A DNA stretch of 64,000 nt from Clostridia bacterium (GCA_017410325.1 JAFQRA010000038.1:1-64000), one strand, 5' to 3'. Positions 35,601 to 44,596 are shown, counted from the stretch's first letter. The notes: generated from the sequence alone by a model not told the origin. Numbers and translations: made by a program.

Positions 35601-38600
35601 CTGTCAACGAGCAGGAAAGTGTTGTAGACGATGCAGCTAAGAAGCTTTATAATGCAAGAAACGCTCTTGAGCTGATGAACCTTTACTTCCCCAACAATAC
35701 TGAGGCCTTTGAAACAGCCAAGGGCTGGTACAACGAGCTTTCCGCTTATGTACAGAAGACCGATGTTACAAGATACGGTTGGGAATATGTTGATGTTACA
35801 GAAGAGGTAACAGACGAAACAACAGGCGAGGTAACGACCGTTACAACAACTGTTTTCCAGAAGTCTGAGAATCCGCTTTCAAGCGTTACACAGTCCGTTT
35901 ATATCTACAACGGCGTTACTCCCGAAATCGAGGCAGATATCGACGAATTCAGGGCCAAGTACGCAAGCGAGAATTCAACAGAGGTTTACGATTCTCTTGC
36001 CGCTGCCGAAAACCTTTACAACGATATCAAGGCAGCTCTTACCGACCCCGAAACAGAAGCTCTCTATACAGTCAAAAAGACCAACGATGAGTCCCTCATC
36101 GCAGGTATGCTGGACCTTACGGGCAGAATTGACCCTGAAACTCAGGAGCTCGTCGGCGGCTACCTCGCAGGTACTTGGACGGTAACGTTTGACGAGGAAA
36201 CAGGCGCTTCAACAGGCGTCTATGCAACAGACTTGCTTAACAGCACTCAGGCCGGTCTTCTTCAGACATACCTCACTAATGCTCAGAATAAGATTAACTC
36301 CAAGGAAGACGCCACAGCCGGCTTCGGCGGTGCACTCGGCGCCCTCACAACAATCGTATTCGATGAGACCAAGAAGCCTGCAACCGACCTTCAGTTTGCT
36401 GTTCATATGAGAGACAACGAGCTCTTTGCCTTCCTTGATTATACGTATACCAACAACCCTGATTTGGGCGGCCAGCTGGTAAACTACTACTATCAGGACG
36501 GTATGTACACATACAGACTGATTAGAGAGAATATTGCGACCGAAATCAAAGGTCAGGTTAACGATTATTTCGGCGATCCTAAAAATTGGCCCAAGATTTA
36601 TGAGATTCAGGGCACTACGTGGAACAGAGCAGACGCTGAGGTACCTGATAGCGGAATAGATGCTGTGGTTGACGGCTATAACGACCACTATGTAGATGAA
36701 GACGGGAATCCCGGTGAATCTTGGGGAGAATACAAAGGCGCAAACGAGAAGATTTGTGAAATTCTCGACCTTGTAGCTTCCCGTGCATATAACTATTCTG
36801 ATGCACTTGCACGAGGTGTTATGCCGTTTGAAGTCGCGCACTACACCTGGCTTGTAGACAACGCTTTCACCGAAGTCGGCGGTATTGATTATGTCCTTGC
36901 CGATGCTTCTGCTGTCAGTGCGGCAAACGAAGCTCCTTTCAATTACGATGTCAGTGTAGACAGCACGAATGCTCTTAATGAAGATCATAAAGGTTGGTAT
37001 ACAGCCGGTTACGGTGTTAAGGACGTTGCTGACGGTAAATACTATCTGTATTATAATGATGCAGAAGGTGCAGCAACTCCGTCCTGGTTTACAGAGGACA
37101 GCAGACTTAAGTTGCAAACAGCGCTTGATCTGTCTGAATTTGCAAACTACGGTATCTATGATCTCGATGAAGAGGGCAATGTGGTGAGCTTCTCATCGCT
37201 GGATAAGTTGGCAGTGTATACACCGGCTACATATTTCTTTACCACCTATGGTGTTAATTTGACGGATATTGCAACGATTCCCACAGCAGGACAGTATCCT
37301 CACGAAAATTATGGATACTATTCCGGATACAACGATTTAAAGATACAGATTGATTCGTCACTTATAACAGTACAACATAATGCAATAGACACAATAGCGA
37401 ACAACGCATACAGTGCTCTTCATGACCTTGAGCTTCTTCCCGCTACTGAGGCGTACAGAGACGTTTACAACACATATCTGAGCATAAAGGGTCAGCATAT
37501 TGACGATGGCAACTGGAACGGCGACTCCTACAGTTCAGCAACTACAATATCTAATGTTGACTTTACGTTCTACAACTTATTAAACGAGACACAGTTAAGC
37601 AGAATTGCAGGCATGTACAGCGAACTGAACTATGATGCTGCACCGCCCTACGGTACTGTTCTCAGAGCATCATACAGCGGTTTCCTTGATAAGTATACTC
37701 AGCCAGATGAGTATGCAGATCAGGAAAATAACCCCTGGTACAGTATGGAGACGTACATTACCAATTTCATTGATGCGGGTGCTACCATAACCATTGACCA
37801 GGCAGAGACGGTTAATAGCTATGATAAGACTGATAATATTACATCAATAATGGAAACACTTGTTGATGACTATCTGTCAAAGCTTGAATTCGACGACCTT
37901 GTTTACGACAATTTGGATGCTGTTGTAAAAGCTTTCCTCGGCGATAACCTTGCTAATGGTCTTGCCGCTGTTAAGTCAACACTCCAGAATATGGGCTTTA
38001 CAGTAGGCTTCAACTATGACGGTAAGTTCTATCCGTTGAGTTACTACACCGATGACTCGCTACTTCAGGTTGCAGGTATTCTGAGATACATGAATGTTCT
38101 TGCGGACGGTAAGATTATTGAAAAGATAATCAACACGGAAAAATACAAGTGGATAGGAGATACCTTCCCCTTGCCGATAACAGAATTCAATGTTGACTAC
38201 AAGGGCTCGTTCTATACTTCTACAACTGACCAGAACAAGATTGACAGCTCGAAAGAGGGAGATAACAGCGTATTGCTGGCCTTCCTTACCGCGCTCAATG
38301 AAGATCTTATACTTAAGCCTGTTGATACTGACGGCTACAAGAACAGCGAAGGCCATGATATAACCGGTATTGAGACAGCTATAAAGGAAGCTGAAGCTAT
38401 TATTGCAAGTATTGCTAAGTACGATACAACCGACGCTTCCTGGACGGTATTTGAAACAGAGCACGCAAAGGCAGAGACTCTTTTCGGTAACGCAAAGAAT
38501 TACAACATTACCGATCAGCAGCTTTTCGATGACCAGACTTCAGCTCTTATGACAGCTATTTCGAACCTTAAACTTCTTGCCGATAACTACGCTCCTTCCA

Positions 38601-41600
38601 TGACGCTTAAGACATCGGTAGCTGCTGTTGACGAGTTCTACAGCAAGGAAGCTTATGAGGTTGATCTCAGACAAGCAGACTCCGCAAGCTTTACAGCTAC
38701 AGGCGAAGGCGACAACGTAACTTATACGGCTAACCCTGCGGCAGGTACATTCTTCGTTCCCAACAGCAGCGGTTACTCGCTTATCGTTTACACCAACGAG
38801 CTCGACCCCAGAATTGTTATCAACTTGGAAGACATTGATCAGGTAATGGAAGAGGGCATAAACGGTGCGGCAGATGTTGTACAGGATGCCGCAAAGAAAG
38901 AATACATTTCTATCAATGCCGTGAAGACAAGCGGTGTTACAGCTAATGTTATTGCCGGTACAATCGTTCCCGCACACAATAATATTGCGGAAAAATTGAC
39001 TGTTGAAAAAGCCTTGGCTGCAACAGCTAACCAGGCTGTTGAGGTTACAAACAGCTCGGAGGTCAAGGGCTCATCCGCATTTGCAATTCTTGCTCCCCGA
39101 TTTGTTGAAGGCACGGCAACACAGGCGGCTGTTTACACAATCCAAGCCCGCGACGGTTCGGAAAGAAACGTTGACGGCGGTACTGTTTACGGCAACCCTG
39201 TTAATCAGTTGGATTTCGGAGATTCACAGGATCCTGTTGACATCAAGGTACTTGACAGCGATAATAAGATTGCAATTTACATTTACTACTACAGCCTGAA
39301 GGCTGCAGACGGTACGGACGAAGGTATCAACGCAGACGGTACGGCTCTTGCTGCTCCCGCAATTTCAGGTACTCACGTTCCCAGTGCTCTTCTTTCCGGC
39401 GAGCCCGGCTTCAAGGGTACCGACTGGAGAAACGGCGTTCTTCTTCAAAGAAGCTTCTCAAGCTCTCACAGAGTTTGGGAATACGTTTCCGAGGTTAAGA
39501 AGAGTGAGAACAGTCCGTACAACAACGTAAACGGTACACTCGGTGTTCCCGTATACAACGACCCGACCTTCGGCCAGCTCAACACAGGTAGCTTCTACTA
39601 CGTGCTTGATGAAAAAGTTGAAGCAGATGCAGAAGTTATAGAAGCTTATAACAGCGAAAACAATTCCGTTGCGGGCTGTATGGACTACGACAGAGCTACA
39701 GTTGCAAAGGAAATGATGATCAGCAAGATCAACGAAAAAGACTCTACGGTATTTGCTGAGATGAAGGCATCCGGCAGATTCTACAACTACGGTGACTACG
39801 AGACCGACGAGTTTGGTAACGTACTGTATAACGGCGATGAGCCCAAGTGGATCAACTGGGCACAGGCAATCGGCGGTAAGGTTGAAAACGGCGACCTCGT
39901 ATTTGTTCACGTTGTTGACAGATGGGGTAACGTTGTTAACAGAATTATCGAGATTACAAACCTTGACGAAAACGCACCCGAGGTCAGCTCGGATGCAGCC
40001 GGTGCTGTCACAATCGATGAAACAGGCGGTTCAGGTCTTGCTGATATTCAGGTTCACAACGGCGATTTCAGCCTTGGTGAGTTTAAGTATGAGGTCAACC
40101 AGAGCCAGACTGTCATAAAGCTTGAAGGTGAAATCACCAACAAGGCAGAAGTTTACTGCGTAAGCAACGTATTGACAATCGTCAACCTTGTTCCCGGCAA
40201 GACATATCTGATCGGTGCCGAGGACAAGGCAGGCAACAGAAGCACAACAGCAGTTAAGGCAGATGCAGAGGGTCACATCGTTCTCACCATTGACAATAAG
40301 ATTGTTCAGACCGGCGAGGATATGGGTCTTGAGGGTAACAGCTCAGCCTTCACGCTCAACGGTACGGATACAATCATTCTCAACTCCGGTGAAGAATCAT
40401 CCGTTATAAACGCAAAACTCGAAGGCAATGTCTTTGCTAACCGCACAATCAGACACTACATTACAACCAAGGACAATGTAGAAGCACTGAAGACGGTTTA
40501 CCAGGACGGTACTGTTGAAGAGTTCACGGCTGAAAACGCTACCGTTAAGGATAACGGCGACGGAACTCTTGTCTGGACAATCAAGCGTAAGCTTGCTGAG
40601 GGTGAGCACAAGTATGATGTTTATGCAAAGGTTAACGGCAAGTATGAGACCTACTATGCAGTTGCCGTAATCAATGCAACAACAAGAACAGTTAAGATCG
40701 AATGCACTAACGTAGGTCAGGGTGCAACAGAGCTTAAGTTCAGCGGTTCACTTTCATTTGACATTGCTAACTATATTTCCAAGGAAGTTCCTTACGGAGC
40801 ACAGGTAACAATAACGGCCAAGGCATATACAGCATACGAAGGCTGTGAGTTCTATTATTGGATAAACAACACAACCGACAGAATTATTAACACAGCAGAT
40901 GTTTACGAGTTCAAGGCTGTTGCCAATGCGGACTACATTGCACAGTTCACAAACAACTCAACCTGCATTGACGGTAAAAAGTTTGTTGTTTATGTAAACA
41001 ACGCAAAGAACGTTATCGACAGATTTGAGCTTGCTGAAGGCGATGATTACGCAGTTCCTTCCGGCCCCGTTCTTCCCGATTACACCTTCAAGGGCTGGAG
41101 CATGACGAAGGCTGAGGTTCTTGCAAGCGAAAAGGCTACCGTTATTGTTGAACCGATTTATGAGCTTAACGCTTCCTACACGGTTTCAATCGCTCAGGGT
41201 AACTACACCGCAACAGGCGCAGGCACATACACAGCAGAGGCTAACCAGAGAGCTGTTGTTACAATCAGCACAAGCGCTAAGGACGGCGAGGGCAAGGACT
41301 TCCTCTACTGGATTGATGCAGATACCGATGAAATCGTTTCCTACGACAGAACGTATTCATTCTTCTGCGTAAAGGATACCGAGCTTGCTCCCGTTTACGG
41401 TGATGCTTCAACAGTTAAGGCTGAGCCCATCGTAAGAATTACAGAAGTCAAGTTCAATGCATTCAGCGGTAAGGCCAGCTTCTTTGCTGAACGTTCTGTA
41501 CCTGAGGAGTATACAATTCTTCAGACAGGTATCGTTGTTACCAAGACCGAGTCTATCGGAACAAACGAGGAAGTATTTGTTGTCGGCGGCACATCCACCG

Positions 41601-41764
41601 CAGCAGGTACCTCAACAAGCACCGCAAACAACGGTTACTACAGCGCAAGCACCTCTGTTGCAACGGGCCAGACGGTCTGGGCAAGAGCTTACGTTATCTA
41701 CGAAACCGCAGACGGTGAAATCCTTGAGGTATACGGCCCCGTAGTTTCATACACGGTTGACTGA
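29654..41764 (+). CDS. Giant secreted multidomain protein (4036 residues)
   Basis: CAGGAGGAATGATCT precedes the ATG. A signal peptide is clear (KTFKKAISLVLVFAMLASFA, cleavage near AEAA). The first 700 residues are beta-rich and unrecognised. From about residue 800 to 2950 come long helical stretches with a recurring signature (Y/F)TxxSWxxFxxA, for example YTAASWQAYEDARFAAMNAY (about 806), YTEESWNTFAAARDEL (1258), FTEESIAQLEAILAEAQDAI (1790) and TTDASWTVFETEHAKAETLF (2923), resembling FIVAR-type adhesin repeats. Residues 3100-3650 are Ig-like. The C-terminal 350 residues contain paired beta modules (YYWINNTTDRI, LYWIDADTDEI) and an InlB/Flg_new-like repeat (VLPDYTFKGWSMTKAE). There is no LPXTG, SLH or choline-binding anchor. 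It is probably an adhesin or matrix protein. Confidence 0.8.
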   Translation: MKTFKKAISLVLVFAMLASFAGMTGYKYSPMSIEAEAAMSSVGTKKLHYLDGGATINVADVLYKSNNSAHNLRYRENPATTNQVKPVKDGYYTVGVGIPGNDLSFNIKTPEGTTYWKFSFSLDKTTHMAGFDSDATAISGYDRGADSTETDEYGVVLGSRLDTPEKMGFRDVDKVYYILNYTVDGTDYYDYVEVKLIDYAKKDDVDIKEWTQPAKTSAPQDSQAGSKYKLDSWSVPSTLYKDSSGYILYYTDGTTDGKNGGDKLNVNIQFDLPAGIKSIAYYLSTDGSNWKCYFSGAYSPSTSDGVTYNESGLYNDEYSSGNGKIKVTGSALYYKLEYAADVTLPNGKTQEVTFVQYAASYVQGLPDYKSGMQSDYWNDRSNSAGQAFALIELMNYKNVIASNGINLYSSYRNSSQTIPHTSDTTPPWSVGKIDTNYTNGMSLHNKNVGTIVFFNYYKQNRGEDKWAINVYNEDTDSSIDYDLDSSITVGTSIFYDPEVVKSAINVDYQIDFYESKGGREDKSTSLETYWGGWAICNSNTYEYYKKDWVNYSWNAISGGAANSYDRKTGNNGGTYSGINNFSLSGITDKDIYSGDWSSTFQIDFSNANFATKKNLIFTRFLETNNTSGSWATRANICATTGIHLEIIPVSRSNAHSFINEAIANNYVEAEMDSTWWSTYKQRVFDAYLACGKLDGGSDIASDSVSSIINKPKYVFAKYNDIRVQLKTVAEWDRGGATTDGTNAVTDGLSWGTGYAKYNATTYNSGVTGRSPQAGAVENSLAAYDLKFNKTTKELYISDEIRTGEYYYTAASWQAYEDARFAAMNAYNYPTKAPKTAADYAAKQEGHDYDEVKFDYDATYPEKEASTTASNGAGLACYCKAEIDTATVALEAARAGLKKKGENGNTEYDHVDDAYQYLISATSSAVYDGVDDLRAYVYNYTDPVTGETETRPIKHGLAGIYDSTINPDNNNGNQHNYQVASLMFRANHEKDVFNYIFTEEQAALWNERNPDKPVSSGAVRTDEDGNPLVLIDKGTDLVDYIDDTVELASNVEGNTYYDAGILSFPKVDGSRGPVGRGNTFTQLAFDNSAYSTNAVDKMRTAIGNRINWGKGGYNEYYPYLGMVEGAYKGDANGKDENGNPVTKMTEEDLINNPGNWTWKEIEHRDDILRAAYALTLVAPTIRLATSYREVEEILNNQDNDKNRGDEILVPPYDIGGSVYNDKQLWKVTIFHDYDGSYDTEDDAFEYNNRTYNTTGKTWYTEESWNTFAAARDELAKLIFNGSVTGGISDNIVNQYNVNEIEQNFVYQSMLGQTHYTYDQYYDLTGQKIITRVAPKDSDTEGIKNFVGYYTNGHYANQQEINEDSISNLAAAENGQAKVNEYVDAYYAAMKALKLKKLDEYDWAYGDGETYPVVGELVDGEYTEGSIKWKVNAMLTELKKEQNVVDFKTLREDPEDSTKITGAELITGEKKISYYNTTEEPYKTAYNEAVAAADYILAVIASTPNFNGTDNLGDKVSDLDARLDTLKTNYDIVVGNGQYMDDSAWDGIIDHLNELAGVLGTDNEITRGQLAAKFRVFYNDRKFDADGDESTDEVFISAEITDAVADFDKVNSAADKQKAINDAVERLYNALNNTATAYDIAQIVGIEKDPTSGETVSPAIGTVLSYPKEYMFKVYNYTSTSRAGTHLERSRFTDDSIAILETQARAYRDHEYPMLSTYTSEIDEHELAASNLKKLESEGGVLVEMGAVITYLESAISYAESQLYDVVDGEKVVKTTTATSPEGTTYPVPNFTEESIAQLEAILAEAQDAIDSKLTYVDQLTIDKLTWFVYEETTDNTQYLLVGDTAGLELLYHDIYTWETVDGKLARKENSSWNSYYDMLLYGNRQNEEYQGMTGYGLQAGPAYYGFLEEEIKGNTIIKTVTNEETGETTTIVDDTYIGTVWNADGSLIFNDNGTSVGDRIFKNWSSYMEHYNNAVALVNAKDKTVNEQESVVDDAAKKLYNARNALELMNLYFPNNTEAFETAKGWYNELSAYVQKTDVTRYGWEYVDVTEEVTDETTGEVTTVTTTVFQKSENPLSSVTQSVYIYNGVTPEIEADIDEFRAKYASENSTEVYDSLAAAENLYNDIKAALTDPETEALYTVKKTNDESLIAGMLDLTGRIDPETQELVGGYLAGTWTVTFDEETGASTGVYATDLLNSTQAGLLQTYLTNAQNKINSKEDATAGFGGALGALTTIVFDETKKPATDLQFAVHMRDNELFAFLDYTYTNNPDLGGQLVNYYYQDGMYTYRLIRENIATEIKGQVNDYFGDPKNWPKIYEIQGTTWNRADAEVPDSGIDAVVDGYNDHYVDEDGNPGESWGEYKGANEKICEILDLVASRAYNYSDALARGVMPFEVAHYTWLVDNAFTEVGGIDYVLADASAVSAANEAPFNYDVSVDSTNALNEDHKGWYTAGYGVKDVADGKYYLYYNDAEGAATPSWFTEDSRLKLQTALDLSEFANYGIYDLDEEGNVVSFSSLDKLAVYTPATYFFTTYGVNLTDIATIPTAGQYPHENYGYYSGYNDLKIQIDSSLITVQHNAIDTIANNAYSALHDLELLPATEAYRDVYNTYLSIKGQHIDDGNWNGDSYSSATTISNVDFTFYNLLNETQLSRIAGMYSELNYDAAPPYGTVLRASYSGFLDKYTQPDEYADQENNPWYSMETYITNFIDAGATITIDQAETVNSYDKTDNITSIMETLVDDYLSKLEFDDLVYDNLDAVVKAFLGDNLANGLAAVKSTLQNMGFTVGFNYDGKFYPLSYYTDDSLLQVAGILRYMNVLADGKIIEKIINTEKYKWIGDTFPLPITEFNVDYKGSFYTSTTDQNKIDSSKEGDNSVLLAFLTALNEDLILKPVDTDGYKNSEGHDITGIETAIKEAEAIIASIAKYDTTDASWTVFETEHAKAETLFGNAKNYNITDQQLFDDQTSALMTAISNLKLLADNYAPSMTLKTSVAAVDEFYSKEAYEVDLRQADSASFTATGEGDNVTYTANPAAGTFFVPNSSGYSLIVYTNELDPRIVINLEDIDQVMEEGINGAADVVQDAAKKEYISINAVKTSGVTANVIAGTIVPAHNNIAEKLTVEKALAATANQAVEVTNSSEVKGSSAFAILAPRFVEGTATQAAVYTIQARDGSERNVDGGTVYGNPVNQLDFGDSQDPVDIKVLDSDNKIAIYIYYYSLKAADGTDEGINADGTALAAPAISGTHVPSALLSGEPGFKGTDWRNGVLLQRSFSSSHRVWEYVSEVKKSENSPYNNVNGTLGVPVYNDPTFGQLNTGSFYYVLDEKVEADAEVIEAYNSENNSVAGCMDYDRATVAKEMMISKINEKDSTVFAEMKASGRFYNYGDYETDEFGNVLYNGDEPKWINWAQAIGGKVENGDLVFVHVVDRWGNVVNRIIEITNLDENAPEVSSDAAGAVTIDETGGSGLADIQVHNGDFSLGEFKYEVNQSQTVIKLEGEITNKAEVYCVSNVLTIVNLVPGKTYLIGAEDKAGNRSTTAVKADAEGHIVLTIDNKIVQTGEDMGLEGNSSAFTLNGTDTIILNSGEESSVINAKLEGNVFANRTIRHYITTKDNVEALKTVYQDGTVEEFTAENATVKDNGDGTLVWTIKRKLAEGEHKYDVYAKVNGKYETYYAVAVINATTRTVKIECTNVGQGATELKFSGSLSFDIANYISKEVPYGAQVTITAKAYTAYEGCEFYYWINNTTDRIINTADVYEFKAVANADYIAQFTNNSTCIDGKKFVVYVNNAKNVIDRFELAEGDDYAVPSGPVLPDYTFKGWSMTKAEVLASEKATVIVEPIYELNASYTVSIAQGNYTATGAGTYTAEANQRAVVTISTSAKDGEGKDFLYWIDADTDEIVSYDRTYSFFCVKDTELAPVYGDASTVKAEPIVRITEVKFNAFSGKASFFAERSVPEEYTILQTGIVVTKTESIGTNEEVFVVGGTSTAAGTSTSTANNGYYSASTSVATGQTVWARAYVIYETADGEILEVYGPVVSYTVD

Positions 41765-41778
41765 TTCCTAACTTTGTT

Positions 41779-41816
41779 ACAGCGTGCCGATTAACACCCG
41801 GCACGCTGTTATACTT
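41779..41816 (+). terminator. Intrinsic terminator of the giant gene
   Basis: ACAGCGTGCCG (41779-41789) pairs perfectly over 11 bp with CGGCACGCTGT (41799-41809), followed by a weak T-rich tract TATACTTT. It starts 15 bases after the stop codon. Confidence 0.75.
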
Positions 41817-41866
41817 TAGTAAGCAGTAAAAATATAGTTAAAAATAATTTGCTCCGGAGGTACACC

Positions 41867-43516
41867 ATGGCAGCAATTACAGCATTTTTTGAATCCATCT
41901 TAACTAAAATTCTCACATTTTTTATCGGCTTGCTCGTAGCTGTTCCCGTTCCGATTCATATTTACGATGCGCCTGAGGGAGAAACCTACGATGTAAAAAT
42001 TATGAGCTATAACATTTACGTTGCAGGTGCGGGTGAAACCAGCCCCGAAAACAGAACCGAGCTCGTGGTTAAAACCATACGCTCTGAAATGCCTGATTCC
42101 TTCGGCCTTCAGGAGGCTGATTGGGGCTGGATGAGCCGTATCAGCGAAGCTCTGCCCGAGTACGCCTATGTCGGTGTCGGCAGAGATGACGGCGAGCAGG
42201 GCGGCGAATTTTCCCCCGTTTTCTATCTGAAGGACAAGTACAATCTTGTCGATTCGGGCACTTTCTGGCTTTCAAAGACTCCCGAAAAGCCCTCCAGAGG
42301 CTGGGACGCTATGATGAAGCGCATCTGCTCCTATGCCGTGCTCGAGGACAAGGATACCGGCAGACGCTATGCCCACTACAATGCTCACTTTGACCATATA
42401 GGTAAAAATGCCCGTGCAAACAGCGCTCAGCTTATTGTTGAAAAGACCGCCGGCTACGAAATCCCCGTTGTGCTTACCGGTGACTTCAACTGTGACGAGG
42501 GCACAGCACCGTATAACACGATTGTCAGCGGCGGCTTTGCCGACACAAAATACATGGCAAAGGACACAATGGATATCGGCTCCTTCCACAATTTCGGCGT
42601 GAACGATGTCTATGACGGCAGGTCACCGATTGATTTTATCTTTGTTACCGCAGGCAAGGGCTATGCAAAGAATTACCGTGTGCTTGACCAAAAGGTTGAC
42701 GGTAAGTATTCTTCCGACCACTTCCCCGTGGTTTCCGAAATTCAGCTTTGCTGCGGCGAGGAGCTCACAGAGCAGCTCAGAGTAATGTCCTATAACCTTC
42801 GTTTCAGCGACCCGCTTAAGCGCCTTACGGGTGTAACCGGCGTTATCAATCAGGTTTCTCCCGATGTGCTCGGCACACAGGAGGCAACACCCGAGTGGAT
42901 GGAATACCTCGGCATTGCTTACGGCGGTGTTTACGGTGTGATAGGTGTCGGCAGAGACGACGGCGCAAACGAGGGCGAGCACGCCGCTATTTTCTACAGA
43001 AAAGACAAGCTCAAGGTTGTTGACAGCGGCACCTTCTGGCTTTCCGAAACACCCGATGTTCCTTCGGGCAGCTGGGACACAGCCTGCTGGAGAATCTGTA
43101 CCTGGGCTGTGTTTGAAAGACTCAGCGACGGCAAGCAGTTTGTCCACCTCAACACTCACCTCGATCATGTCAGCGAGGAGGCACAGCTTCACCAGGCGGC
43201 TATGGTTATTGAAAAGGCAAAGAGCTTTGATATTCCCGTTGTAATCACGGGTGATATGAACGTAACGCCCTACAGCTCGGTTTACTCGGCATATACCGCA
43301 GAGTTTGATGACACGAGAGCCAAGGCGCCCGTTACCGACGACTACCCGACCTATAACGGCTTTGACGAAACCAGAGCAAAGGAAGATATGAGCCTTATAG
43401 ACTACTGCTTCTCAAAGGGCTTTACGGCACAGAGGTTTGACGTTGTTGAGGGCAACTATTCCTCCGACCACTTTGCAATCTGGGCAGACCTGTCCTTTGA
43501 AACGGCGGCAAAATGA
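41867..43516 (+). CDS. Secreted or anchored protein with two tandem EEP (endonuclease/exonuclease/phosphatase) domains
   Basis: A protein of 549 residues from ATG 41867, which has CCGGAGG 8 bases upstream; an earlier in-frame TTG lacks one. The N-terminal hydrophobic helix (ILTKILTFFIGLLVAVPVPI) is a signal or anchor. Two complete EEP domains follow: domain 1 with MSYNIYVAG, LQEADW, YNAHFDH, LTGDFN and SSDHFPV, and domain 2 with MSYNLRFSD, TQEATPEW, LNTHLDH, ITGDMN and SSDHFAI. Both keep the metal and histidine residues. The family cleaves nucleic acids, phosphoinositides or sphingolipids. Both carry the same VGRDDG...DSGTFWLS segment, so this is an internal duplication. It overlaps maf by 4 bases. 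Confidence 0.82.
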   Translation: MAAITAFFESILTKILTFFIGLLVAVPVPIHIYDAPEGETYDVKIMSYNIYVAGAGETSPENRTELVVKTIRSEMPDSFGLQEADWGWMSRISEALPEYAYVGVGRDDGEQGGEFSPVFYLKDKYNLVDSGTFWLSKTPEKPSRGWDAMMKRICSYAVLEDKDTGRRYAHYNAHFDHIGKNARANSAQLIVEKTAGYEIPVVLTGDFNCDEGTAPYNTIVSGGFADTKYMAKDTMDIGSFHNFGVNDVYDGRSPIDFIFVTAGKGYAKNYRVLDQKVDGKYSSDHFPVVSEIQLCCGEELTEQLRVMSYNLRFSDPLKRLTGVTGVINQVSPDVLGTQEATPEWMEYLGIAYGGVYGVIGVGRDDGANEGEHAAIFYRKDKLKVVDSGTFWLSETPDVPSGSWDTACWRICTWAVFERLSDGKQFVHLNTHLDHVSEEAQLHQAAMVIEKAKSFDIPVVITGDMNVTPYSSVYSAYTAEFDDTRAKAPVTDDYPTYNGFDETRAKEDMSLIDYCFSKGFTAQRFDVVEGNYSSDHFAIWADLSFETAAK

Positions 43517-44088
43517 TGAAGGATGCAAAAATAATTCTCGCTTCCGCTTCGCCGAGAAGACGTGAGCTTTTAGCGCAGGCGGGCTTTGAGTTTGAGGTTG
43601 TTTCCTCGGACGTTGACGAGGTTGTTGACCCTTCGCTCACACCCGATAAGCTTGTAATGAGCCTGGCGCGGCAGAAGGCGCAGGCAGTGGCGCAAAACCG
43701 CACCGACTGTGTCGTAATCGGCTCGGATACCGTGGTTGTGCTCGACGGAAAAGTGCTCGGCAAGCCCCGTGATGAGGCGGATGCAGTCAGAATGCTTGAA
43801 AGCCTTTCGGGCAGAAAGCACGAGGTGTATACGGGTGTCTGCATTTCTTTTGCAGGTGAAACCCATTGCTTTTTTGAGCGCACAAGCGTGAATTTCTGCG
43901 AGCTTGACGGTGAGCAGATTAAAGCCTACGTTGCAACCGGAGAGCCTATGGACAAGGCAGGTGCCTACGGTATTCAGGGCAAGGGCTGTGTGCTTGTCGA
44001 GGGTATAGAGGGCGACTACTTTAATGTTGTGGGCTTCCCCGTTTCACGCTTCTGCCGTGAATATAAAAAGACGGTTGACAAGCAGTAA
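43513..44088 (+). CDS. maf: Maf family nucleoside triphosphate pyrophosphatase
   Basis: A protein of 191 residues with the family opening ILASASPRRRELLAQAGF and VSSDVDE, the central SDTVVVLDGKVLGKPRDEAD, and the YTGVCI and GAYGIQGKG motifs. Maf proteins hydrolyse non-canonical or methylated nucleotides such as dTTP/UTP or m7GTP. The start overlaps the upstream stop by 4 bases (ATGA); a second ATG follows directly. A strong terminator lies 17 bases downstream. Confidence 0.93.
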   Translation: MMKDAKIILASASPRRRELLAQAGFEFEVVSSDVDEVVDPSLTPDKLVMSLARQKAQAVAQNRTDCVVIGSDTVVVLDGKVLGKPRDEADAVRMLESLSGRKHEVYTGVCISFAGETHCFFERTSVNFCELDGEQIKAYVATGEPMDKAGAYGIQGKGCVLVEGIEGDYFNVVGFPVSRFCREYKKTVDKQ

Positions 44089-44105
44089 AAAAGTGATATA
44101 ATAAA

Positions 44106-44150
44106 CCGTGATTTGAAATTGAGTTTCAGTTTCAAATCACGGTGCTTTTT
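44106..44150 (+). terminator. Intrinsic terminator after maf
   Basis: CCGTGATTTGAAA (44106-44118) pairs perfectly with TTTCAAATCACGG (44130-44142), followed by TGCTTTTTG. This separates maf from the Fur-family gene. Confidence 0.85.
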
Positions 44151-44197
44151 GTTTAAACTTAAATTAAATTACCAAAATAAACCAAAGGTGAATTTTT

Positions 44198-44596
44198 ATG
44201 TCGCAGTACAACACAAAGCAGGGTGAAACTCTGCTGCGCTTTTTACAAGAAAACAGCTCGCGCCATTTTACCGCCGCCGAAATTGAAACACAGCTTGCAC
44301 TTACGGGCGAAAAGCTCGGCAAGGCCACCGTTTACCGCAGGCTTGACCGCCTTGTGGAAGGGGGAAAGGTGCGCCGCTTTGTGGCGGACGATGCTAAAAG
44401 CTGCTGCTACCAGTATATCGGTGACGGGCACTGCAGGGAGCATTTTCACCTCAAGTGCTACAAGTGCGGTGAACTGCTTCATGTTGAGTGTGATTACCTT
44501 GACAAAATGCAGGCTCATATTTTAGAGCACCACGGCTTTACCGTGGACAGGGAAAAAATTACAATCTGCGGAGTGTGCGAAAAATGCAGCGTATAA
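44198..44596 (+). CDS. Fur-family metalloregulator, Zur-like
   Basis: A protein of 132 residues. The N-terminal winged helix reads QYNTKQGETLLRFLQENSSR and GKATVYRRLDRLVEGGKVRR, followed by the dimer domain with HCREHFHLKCYKCGELLHVE and the second cysteine pair CGVCEKC that makes the structural zinc site. Immediately downstream are zinc-type ABC transporter genes, so it is probably a zinc-responsive repressor (Zur). It uses TAATG overlap with the next gene, meaning coupled translation. No Zur box is clear enough to call in 44151-44197. Confidence 0.87.
   Translation: MSQYNTKQGETLLRFLQENSSRHFTAAEIETQLALTGEKLGKATVYRRLDRLVEGGKVRRFVADDAKSCCYQYIGDGHCREHFHLKCYKCGELLHVECDYLDKMQAHILEHHGFTVDREKITICGVCEKCSV

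Noticed and set aside
36209..37117. A 302-codon ORF on the minus strand within the giant gene, and similar ones at 31769-32515.
   Set aside because: Long antisense frames are expected under a 12-kb biased coding region; products have no recognisable motifs and no start signals.
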